Positions 7,660 through 13,884 of a stretch of 19,186 nt of DNA are shown one piece after another. The notes beneath the pieces are model-generated. The model was not told the DNA's origin and searched no databases. It was given only the letters and a program-made list of their open reading frames with translations. The DNA lies in assembly GCA_016193385.1 (NCBI GenBank), contig JACPSF010000073.1, forward strand, positions 1-19,186, read 5' to 3'. Within the stretch, counting starts at the first letter, position 1; each line of letters opens with the position of its first letter. This stretch comes from Deltaproteobacteria bacterium (GTDB lineage: Bacteria > Desulfobacterota_B > Binatia > UBA9968). The position numbers and the translations under genes are program-made.

Positions 7660-7937
7660 TGTCCCCGCGCGTCGTAGAGGCCGAAGACATCTTCCGGCGT
7701 GGTTTCGTCGTGATCTTCGCGCCTTTTCTCCGCGGTTTCGTGATCTTTTCTGGAAAGCAATCCCGGCGAGTGGCTGGTCGCGACGTCCGCGTCGCAGCGA
7801 TGATCGATTCCAATCGCGCGGACGCTTGACAATACCGGACGCTTTGTGTAGGTAGATATTTTACGCGCGAGCCGATCAAGATCTTGCTCTTAAGAATTCT
7901 TGACGTTTATCATTTTATTGTGAGAAAGGGGAATTCG
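7660..7937. other. Intergenic region with a short imperfect repeat
   Basis: No gene is supported in these 278 bases. Two copies of a motif, GGTTTCGTCGTGATCTT (7701-7717) and GGTTTCGTGATCTT (7734-7747), form an imperfect tandem repeat of period about 33, like the non-coding repeats often found between genes in environmental genomes. TTGACA (7826-7831) and TTGACG (7900-7905) are possible -35 boxes for the operon that starts at 7938, but neither has a good -10 box at the right distance. GAAAGGGGAA (7924-7933) is the ribosome binding site that sets the start at 7938. Confidence 0.45.
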
Positions 7938-8969
7938 ATGCGGACTCGGATGTCCCACAATGCTGAACTGACGAAGAGATTTCGAGGAACTGGCAGATGG
8001 ACGATCATAGCGCCTATTTTGGTGGGCTCCTTGATTTGGATGGACGTAGCCTTCGCCCAAACTTCGTCTTTGACCGTTGACTTTGTCATTGGGGCGTCCT
8101 CCCCCAGCCTAACCACGGAGAGCTCGTACTACGCGGAAAGGCTCGGCTTTTTCAAGGAGGAGAATCTCGGCGTCAATGTGAAGAACGTTTCGAGCGACTC
8201 GCTCGCCCTTCGCGCGCTGCTCAGCGGTGAGGCCGATCTGGTGTGGGTGGGGACGACGGCGGCGATACGAGCCATCTCGCAGGGAGCGAAAGTTAAGCTG
8301 GTTAGCGCCCCGATCGTCAAATCGACCAACGTCATCGCCGCGCAAAAGAAATTTAAAACGCTCGCCGACCTGAAAGGCGCGAGCATCGCCGTCTCGTCCA
8401 TCGGAGCCGTCTCTTACCATATTCCGCGCATCATCCTGCAGCGAAACAACATCGATCCGGACAGCGCTCACTACGTGGCCTTGGGAGGGCTATCGGCTCG
8501 CTTTCAAGCGCTGGCAGCAAAAAAGGTCGATGCGGGTATGCTCGACGTTTTGGGAGCCTACGAGGGCTTCGACCGCTACGACTTCCTCCATATTTTGGCC
8601 TCGGTCGCCAAGGAGATCCCTGACCTGCACTTCATCTCGGTCGTCGCATCGGAAAAGGCGATCAAGGAAAAGCCGGATGCCCTGGTGCGCTTCGTCCGCT
8701 CCGACGTGCGGGGCGTAAGGTTCGCGGCTCAAAACCCGAAGAAGGCGGCTCAACTAAGCGCGAGTCGCATACCGGTAAAAAATCCGGAGAACTTGGTACG
8801 AGGGTTTCAGGCGCTGGCCGATCAAGGCGCGTACGGGCTGGCTGGCGGTTTGGACGCCGCCGTGCTACGGAAGACCGTCGAGATCATGATGATAATCGGA
8901 GAGCTGGACAAGCCGGTTTCTGTGGAGGCGATGGTCGCGCCCGAGATCGTCAAACAGGCGTTGAAATAG
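7938..8969 (+). CDS. ABC transporter substrate-binding protein, NMT1/TauA-like
   Basis: A 343-residue periplasmic binding protein. The start at 7938 is preferred over the in-frame ATG at 7884 because GAAAGGGGAA precedes it at about six bases. A long positively charged N-terminus and the hydrophobic stretch IIAPILVGSLIWMDVAFA, cleaved after AFA, form a signal peptide. The mature part shows NMT1/THI5 family features: YYAERLGFFKEENLGVNV, a GEADLVWVGTTAAIRAISQG segment, LADLKGASIAVSSIGAVS and KVDAGML. The family binds nitrate, taurine, alkanesulfonates, pyrimidine precursors and many unknown organics, so the ligand is open. It is first in an operon with an M20-fold hydrolase and a fused ATPase-permease. 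The lysine at the C-terminus (QALK) is the natural end. Confidence 0.9.
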   Translation: MRTRMSHNAELTKRFRGTGRWTIIAPILVGSLIWMDVAFAQTSSLTVDFVIGASSPSLTTESSYYAERLGFFKEENLGVNVKNVSSDSLALRALLSGEADLVWVGTTAAIRAISQGAKVKLVSAPIVKSTNVIAAQKKFKTLADLKGASIAVSSIGAVSYHIPRIILQRNNIDPDSAHYVALGGLSARFQALAAKKVDAGMLDVLGAYEGFDRYDFLHILASVAKEIPDLHFISVVASEKAIKEKPDALVRFVRSDVRGVRFAAQNPKKAAQLSASRIPVKNPENLVRGFQALADQGAYGLAGGLDAAVLRKTVEIMMIIGELDKPVSVEAMVAPEIVKQALK

Positions 8970-8982
8970 GGCATGGTGGCTC

Positions 8983-10230
8983 ATGATGTCCAACGGTAAG
9001 GCAGCCAAGTTGACTCTCGCCGAGGCCAAGTCGCGCGTGCTGGAGAAAATCGACCAGCTGAGAGCCGACGCGATCAAACTTTTGCAAGACTTGATTCGCA
9101 TCCCCAGCCCCAATCCGCCGGGCGATGAAGTCGATATGGCCCGAGTTACTGCGGACTACCTCCGAAAGCTTGGCTTCGAGGTTGAGCAGATAGAGCCGTT
9201 TCCCAAGCGCGTCAGCAACGTGGCGCGGCTGAAAGGCAGATCCGGAAAGCCCACTCTGCTGTTGCAGTCCCATCTGGACACCATTGCCCTGACCGATCCG
9301 AAGACCTGGAAACATCCGCTATTGGCCGCCGAGATCCACGATGACCAGATCTGGGGCGTGGGGGCCAAAAACATGAAGAGCGGCTTGGCCTCGGCGATGT
9401 TTGCAGCGCGCGCGATTCAAGAGTGTGGCATCGAGCTCGAAGGCGACCTTCTTATCGCTCAGGCAGCGGATGAGATGCGCGGCGGATTCAAGGGACTCAA
9501 AGAGCTGGTGGAGCGCAATATGCTGAAGGCCGATTGCGCGGTCTACACGGAAACCGGCATTCCGACCAGGATCGAGGTTGGGCATCGCGGCAGGGTGGAC
9601 ATCCACGTCACCGTTAAGGGCCGGACGGCGCACACGACCGAGCCCGCTGACAACAACGCCCGCATTAATGCCATTGTCAAGATGGGCGAGGTCATTCCCG
9701 CCATCACCAACATGGAATTCACCCACTGGGAGCCCCATCCTCTCCTTGCCGGCGAACCCGTTATCAGCGTCAATTTGATCGACGGCGGCTACGCCGAGAA
9801 TATGGTTCCGGACCGCTGCCACATTATGTGCGACTGCCGCACGCTCCCCCCGCAAACCGAGCATACCGTCCTCGCAGACGTTGAAAGGGTGCTCCAGAAA
9901 CTCAGGGCCGAGGACCCCGAAATGCAAGTCATCGCCGAGATCGGCGACGTTTGGCCGTACTCGTTCATCCCCGTCGATTCGCCGATCGTCCGGCAGGTGC
10001 AGCGGGCGGTGGTCGAAGTCACCGGCTCCGAATCCCCGATCCTGGCCTCGCCCGCGACCAGCGACACCCGGTGGCTGGTCCTGTTCGCAAAAATCCCCAC
10101 TTGCAAGTTCTCGTTCACCACTGTCGGCAGCGGGCCGAACGAGCGGATCCGCATAACCGACTATTTGAATACGATTCGGGTATACGCAGTCCTGGCTCTG
10201 AACATGCTCCACGCACCTCAGTTCGACTAA
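8983..10230 (+). CDS. M20-fold metallohydrolase with degenerate metal-binding site
   Basis: A 415-residue cytosolic protein of the M20 (ArgE/DapE/carboxypeptidase G2) fold: catalytic segments at about 30-200 and 300-410, and the dimerisation lid between (GRTAHTTEP near 213-221). The HLD motif is kept (His97, Asp99), as are the base Glu164 and Glu190 (YTETG). Three positions that bind zinc in typical members differ by eye: the bridging Asp is Asn130 (GVGAKNMKSG instead of the usual GxGAxDMKGG), the second Glu of the DEE motif is Met165 (DEMRGG), and the C-terminal His before the NE pair is absent (SGPNERI, Ser383). It may be a mono-metal or inactive variant, or a recognised subfamily. It starts 13 bases after the binding protein and precedes the transporter fusion, which suggests a role on the imported substrate. 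Confidence 0.85.
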   Translation: MMSNGKAAKLTLAEAKSRVLEKIDQLRADAIKLLQDLIRIPSPNPPGDEVDMARVTADYLRKLGFEVEQIEPFPKRVSNVARLKGRSGKPTLLLQSHLDTIALTDPKTWKHPLLAAEIHDDQIWGVGAKNMKSGLASAMFAARAIQECGIELEGDLLIAQAADEMRGGFKGLKELVERNMLKADCAVYTETGIPTRIEVGHRGRVDIHVTVKGRTAHTTEPADNNARINAIVKMGEVIPAITNMEFTHWEPHPLLAGEPVISVNLIDGGYAENMVPDRCHIMCDCRTLPPQTEHTVLADVERVLQKLRAEDPEMQVIAEIGDVWPYSFIPVDSPIVRQVQRAVVEVTGSESPILASPATSDTRWLVLFAKIPTCKFSFTTVGSGPNERIRITDYLNTIRVYAVLALNMLHAPQFD

Positions 10231-10360
10231 CTTCTCCAGAATCTTGCCAGAAGAGCGGACGCGCGCGGGAAGCTACCGCCGCTCCTGGGTGCCTGAACGT
10301 CTTTGCAAAAGGCATGGCAGCTGTCGATGGTTCGACGGCGCCATCCGAGAGGTAACCGTC

Positions 10361-12055
10361 ATGTTGGAAATCAGAAACCTGACGAAGATCTTCGTTGAAA
10401 ATTCGAGCGAGCCCAAGAGCCAGTTGCTGGTTTTGGACAACGTGAGCCTGAGCGTTCCCAAAAACCAGTTCGTCTGTTTTGTGGGCCCCAGTGGTTGCGG
10501 AAAAACGACCCTGCTTCGCATCATCGCCGGGCTCATCGAGGCCGATGACGGCGAGGTGCTTGAGGAAGGAAAGATCGTCAGAGGTCCAGGGCAGAATCGC
10601 TGCATGGTCTTTCAGAATTACGGTCTCCTTCCCTGGCGCAATGTCCGGGAAAACGTCGAGTTCGGGCTGGAGGTGCGAAAAAAGCCGAGAGACGAGCGGC
10701 ACGCGGTCTGCCACCACTGTATCGAGACGGTCGGCCTGCGGGGATTCGAGCAGCACTACCCGCACCAAATATCGGGCGGGATGCAGCAGAGGACCGGGCT
10801 CGCGCGGGCGCTCTCGAAGGATCCGAAGATCCTTCTGATGGACGAGCCCTTCGCCGCGGTCGACATGCAGACGCGAGAACTGCTTCAGGAGGAACTCCTG
10901 AAAATCTGGAACACTACTGAGACCACGGTGCTTTTCGTGACCCACAGCGTAGAGGAGGCCATTTACTTGGGCGATCGGGTGCTGGTCATGTCGGCGCGAC
11001 CGGGGCGAATCAAGGCTAACATCAAAATCGATCTGCCGAGGCCCCGCTACACCTCGGACGTCAAATCTTCAGCGCGCTTTGCTGAACTCTCGGGAATCGT
11101 CCGGGAGATGCTCCGCGAAAAAGGGGAGAGCGCCTCGACCGAATCCCGCCTCGCGGGCGCGGCGGACGGTGGCCGCTGGCTGAGCGACGTCTCGGGAAAG
11201 GCTCGAGGTACGGAGGAGAAGCCTGCCGGGCCAGCCGCTGCTTTGCCGGCTGAAAGGCCCGAAGTCCAAGCTCCCCAACCGAAGCGTAAGGCCCGCTTGA
11301 CCGATTACCCCAACGTCATCCGGATCGTATCCGTCACCCTCACTTTGGCTATTTGGGAATGGTACGGCCGGGGCGTCGACCCAATCTTTCTTTCTTACCC
11401 GACGGCGATTGCGGCGGCGCTGCCGACCATGATCACCCAAGGCGAGCTGCAGAAAGTGGTGTTCGTCAGCCTGGTGGTTTTGATGGCGGGATTCAGCTCG
11501 GCGGTCATCTTGGGAACGGTGATCGGGCTTTTGACGGGCCGCTACCGGTTCATCAATTACCTCGTGGACGTCCATATCAGCGCCCTTTACTCGACTCCGA
11601 ACGTAGCCTTGATTCCCCTCCTGATCCTCTGGTTCGGCCTCGGCGTGGAGTCCAAGATCATCATCGTTTTCCTGGCTGCGTTTTTTCCGATCGTCGTCAA
11701 CACGCAGGGTGGTGTACGCAACGTGAGCCGCGGGCTGGTCGAGATCGCGCAAGCCGAAGGCGCCACAGAGCCGCAGATCTTTCGAATGATCATCATTCCG
11801 GCCTCTTTGCCCTTCATTATGACGGGAATCCGCCTGGCGGTGGGGCGCGCCGTCGTGGGCATGGTCGTTGCGGAGATGTTTACCGCAATCGCCGGGCTCG
11901 GTGGCGCTATCGTTTACTACAGCAACAACTTCGTCACCGATAAGCTCTTCGTGGTCGTCATTCTGCTGGCGCTTTTGGGCGTCGGCCTGACCGAAGGGGT
12001 GAGATACCTGGAGGTCAGATTCGCTCCCTGGAAAGAGACCGAGCGCGCCAGTTAA
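10361..12055 (+). CDS. Fused ABC importer: TauB/SsuB-like ATPase plus TauC/SsuC-like permease
   Basis: One 564-residue polypeptide. Residues 1-255 are the ATPase, with Walker A GPSGCGKTT (42-50), Q-loop Gln85, signature SGGMQQR (138-144), Walker B ILLMDEP (157-163) and H-loop His195. Residues 256-315 form an Ala/Pro/Glu-rich charged linker. Residues 318-564 are a six-helix inner-membrane permease with the coupling loop EIAQAEGATEPQIFRM. The start at 10361 is chosen because GAGAGG precedes it and the ATPase begins at MLEIRNLTKIF; the frame is open back to 10244. Nitrate/taurine-type importers usually encode the two parts separately, so a fused gene is unusual. The reading frame runs through the linker without a break. 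It is last in the operon 7938-12055. Confidence 0.92.
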   Translation: MLEIRNLTKIFVENSSEPKSQLLVLDNVSLSVPKNQFVCFVGPSGCGKTTLLRIIAGLIEADDGEVLEEGKIVRGPGQNRCMVFQNYGLLPWRNVRENVEFGLEVRKKPRDERHAVCHHCIETVGLRGFEQHYPHQISGGMQQRTGLARALSKDPKILLMDEPFAAVDMQTRELLQEELLKIWNTTETTVLFVTHSVEEAIYLGDRVLVMSARPGRIKANIKIDLPRPRYTSDVKSSARFAELSGIVREMLREKGESASTESRLAGAADGGRWLSDVSGKARGTEEKPAGPAAALPAERPEVQAPQPKRKARLTDYPNVIRIVSVTLTLAIWEWYGRGVDPIFLSYPTAIAAALPTMITQGELQKVVFVSLVVLMAGFSSAVILGTVIGLLTGRYRFINYLVDVHISALYSTPNVALIPLLILWFGLGVESKIIIVFLAAFFPIVVNTQGGVRNVSRGLVEIAQAEGATEPQIFRMIIIPASLPFIMTGIRLAVGRAVVGMVVAEMFTAIAGLGGAIVYYSNNFVTDKLFVVVILLALLGVGLTEGVRYLEVRFAPWKETERAS

Positions 12056-12068
12056 CGAACGTTGCCCT

Positions 12069-12281
12069 TCAATATTCCCTGCAGATCCACGGCTGCATGC
12101 CCCAGTTATCCACGCAGCCGATGATCATGTCGCGCGCGTCCAGAGCGATCTTTCCCTCGGCTGCAATCACCGGGGCGCCGGGGTAGCTGAGAAGCTGAAT
12201 GTCACGATAGCCGATGACTCTGTCGGGCGCCGGCAGTTCCAACCACCAGTCCCGGCTTCCGGTGCTCACGATGGCTCTCAC
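12069..12281 (-). CDS. Small unrecognised protein or 5'-truncated remnant
   Basis: A 70-residue frame from a GTG at 12281 with no convincing ribosome binding site. The frame is open a few codons further upstream to a TGA (…ATPDGQVRAIVSTGSRDWW). The sequence is rich in Trp and hydrophobic strands (DWWLELPAPDRVIGY, YPGAPVIAAEGKIAL, CVDNWGMQPWICREY) and looks like the C-terminal part of a folded protein, not random translation. I do not recognise the family. It converges with the transporter fusion, whose stop is 13 bases away, and lies downstream of BFD copy 3. A short, complete gene and a decayed 3' end of a larger one are both possible. Confidence 0.45.
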   Translation of the reverse strand: MRAIVSTGSRDWWLELPAPDRVIGYRDIQLLSYPGAPVIAAEGKIALDARDMIIGCVDNWGMQPWICREY

Positions 12282-12297
12282 CTGGCCATCGGGAGTA

Positions 12298-12321
12298 GCG
12301 AAGGGTCAGGCGAAGGGTCAA
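12298..12321. repeat. Twelve-base tandem duplication
   Basis: GCGAAGGGTCAG followed directly by GCGAAGGGTCAA, 11 of 12 bases identical. It lies just upstream of the small fragment gene and introduces the in-frame TGA there, so it may mark the point where that gene was broken. The remaining stretch to 12445 holds nothing else I can support. Confidence 0.6.
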
Positions 12322-12445
12322 GGCGGTTCTTGGCTCATTTGGATAAGATCTCCTGTATCTATTGATAGCGACGAGCTATGTTGGTTTGTCGTTTACGCTC
12401 TGGTTGCATACGGCCGTGCGGTCCAAGTGCAGACAGCACCTGCAG

Positions 12446-12760
12446 CTAACCGGAATTTTGTCCGGCGCCGCAGCGGGGGCAGGTAAGAGGGGAGGAAGCT
12501 TTGAGAATCGACCAGCCGCATTCGCGGCAGGTCTCGACCTCCTCGCCGAGCATACCCCGTATCATCGGGCCGCATCTCTGAGCGCCGCAAGGGCCGGTCC
12601 CGGCGCCGGTCCGCCGGCTCACCATCTCGAAAGTCTTCGCGCCACCTTGGATAGCCTTGACGATGATGCCTTTCCGGATTTTGTTGCACAGGCAGATCGG
12701 GCGGTAGGAGTCGATGATCGCCCGCTCGCGTGCTTTGCGGAGATCATCGCTGTCATTCAT
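12446..12760 (-). CDS. BFD-like [2Fe-2S]-binding protein with C-terminal zinc ribbon, copy 3
   Basis: An intact 104-residue paralogue of copy 1. The metal ligands have the same numbering: C23, C25, C58 and C63 for the BFD-like cluster, and C78, C81, C94 and C97 for the zinc ribbon. Compared with copy 1 the N-terminus differs (MNDSDDLRK against MDSQEELRK), there are a few substitutions (Met66, Gly69, Glu73), and it has an extra C-terminal NSG. By eye about 20 of 265 aligned bases differ, close to 92% identity. The start is ATG at 12760 with a weak AGAAG-type site. The perfect inverted repeat CCGGA/TCCGG (12450-12465) overlaps the last codons. It lies downstream of the methyltransferase and could be the tail of that transcript. 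Its role is inferred only as electron transfer or Fe-S sensing. Confidence 0.87.
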   Translation of the reverse strand: MNDSDDLRKARERAIIDSYRPICLCNKIRKGIIVKAIQGGAKTFEMVSRRTGAGTGPCGAQRCGPMIRGMLGEEVETCRECGWSILKASSPLTCPRCGAGQNSG

Positions 12761-12820
12761 AGTTGCTACTTCTTACTTAAAATCAGTAAATTAAGACTTG
12801 AATCTAATGTAGATTCGGCG

Positions 12821-13813
12821 TTATTCCTTCACCCCGGTCACGACCGAAGATGTCAGCGGGTAAGCAAGGGCAATCTCCCGGAGTTCCTTAAAGCCTGCCT
12901 TTTCCAGCCACCCTTTCACCTCAATAAACGAGTAACACCTGCCCGCCTCCGTGGTGAGCAGCATCAACAGGGAGAAGGCGACTCCAACAGGCGGGCGCGT
13001 CAGAGAATCGTCCAGGATGTGGTCCTTGATGACAATCTTTCCGCTCCGGTCCAAGCAGGCATGGATTTTCTTAATTAGGTCTTCGTTTTTCTCTGCGCTC
13101 TCGGCGTGGATGATGTTCGAGAGGAGGACCATTTGGTACCTCCCGGGAATTGGGTCGCGGCGATAATCTCCGCCGACGAGCCTTATGCGATCGCCGACGC
13201 CCGATTCCCGGACGAATCTCTCCGTAATCTTCAGGGTTCCGGAAAGATCCAAGATCGTGGCTCTGAGTTTTGGATATTTCCGGCAAAGATGGATCGGATA
13301 AGTACCCGGGCCTGAGCCGACGTCGAGCAGCTCGGTAACTTCGCTAAAATCGATGGTCCGGGCCAAAATCTCGGCATCCCCGCGCGCCTGCACCAACGAG
13401 TGCATCGCGTAAATAAATCGCTCGGTCGCTTCTGCGTCGCTCTGATACATGTCGGGCGGGCGGACAGGTTTACCTGTCCGGACTGCCTGTTCCAAAGCGC
13501 CCCACGCGTCCCAAAGTGAAGCGTCGAACAGGATCATCCCGCCGTAGTATTCGGGCGAGCTTTTGACGAGATAAGTGGAGGCGACAGTGGACAGGGAGAA
13601 AAACCGGTCTTTTTTTTCGAGCAAGCCGAGAGCCGTGAGCGCATTAAGGAAGATCTCGGTCGCCCTGGGGTCCGCGTTTACAGACGAGGCTACCGCGGGC
13701 GCATCTAGACTGCGTCGCTCCAGGGCGTCGAAAACTCCCAGGCTTACGGCGACCTGAATGGCGCGCGCTTCCAGGTAACCGCCGGCAAGACGGGTCAGAT
13801 CGGAAAAATCCAT
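12821..13813 (-). CDS. SAM-dependent O-methyltransferase, ASMT/hydroxyneurosporene type
   Basis: A 330-residue cytosolic class I methyltransferase. The N-terminal 100 residues form the helical dimerisation/winged-helix domain of plant-type O-methyltransferases (LEARAIQVAVSLGVFDALE, then RATEIFLNALTALGLLEK). Motif I is LLDVGSGPGTY (162-172, Asp164 at the SAM site), followed by the acidic strand end ATILDL (185-190) and the segment LLSNIIHAES (231-240) with His236 near the usual catalytic histidine. The length fits the Methyltransf_2 family. Such enzymes methylate hydroxyl groups of small aromatics, polyketides or carotenoids, and the substrate here is unknown. There is no strong ribosome binding site, and an AT-rich hairpin lies just upstream, at the stop codon of the preceding gene. 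Confidence 0.9.
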   Translation of the reverse strand: MDFSDLTRLAGGYLEARAIQVAVSLGVFDALERRSLDAPAVASSVNADPRATEIFLNALTALGLLEKKDRFFSLSTVASTYLVKSSPEYYGGMILFDASLWDAWGALEQAVRTGKPVRPPDMYQSDAEATERFIYAMHSLVQARGDAEILARTIDFSEVTELLDVGSGPGTYPIHLCRKYPKLRATILDLSGTLKITERFVRESGVGDRIRLVGGDYRRDPIPGRYQMVLLSNIIHAESAEKNEDLIKKIHACLDRSGKIVIKDHILDDSLTRPPVGVAFSLLMLLTTEAGRCYSFIEVKGWLEKAGFKELREIALAYPLTSSVVTGVKE

Positions 13814-13819
13814 ATCGCC

Positions 13820-13884
13820 AATTTTAGATTTTGGATTTGGGATTTTGGATTCAATCTAAAATCGAAAATCTAAAATCCAAAATT
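13820..13884. repeat. AT-rich nested inverted repeat, possible terminator or non-coding repeat
   Basis: An outer pair (13820-13838 and 13865-13884) and an inner pair (13841-13851 and 13853-13863) can fold as a long hairpin; almost all mismatches are A/G exchanges that allow G-U pairing. The right arm overlaps the stop codon of the Schlafen-like gene. On the minus strand it sits between that gene and the methyltransferase and could terminate or process the transcript. Similar 'attttagatttt' repeats are common between genes in environmental genomes. Confidence 0.6.

Noticed and set aside
7826..7854. TTGACA with TAGGTA at 17 bases as the promoter of the 7938 operon
   Set aside because: The -10 candidate matches the consensus poorly; not strong enough to list as a promoter.
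7640..7879. A 79-codon minus-strand frame rich in Lys, Arg and Thr
   Set aside because: The repeated KPRRK-like pattern is the translation of a short non-coding DNA repeat (7701-7747); no start signal.
9319..10212. A 297-codon minus-strand frame opposite the M20-fold gene
   Set aside because: Antisense shadow; its sequence is rich in Asp, Gly, His and Arg without any domain pattern.
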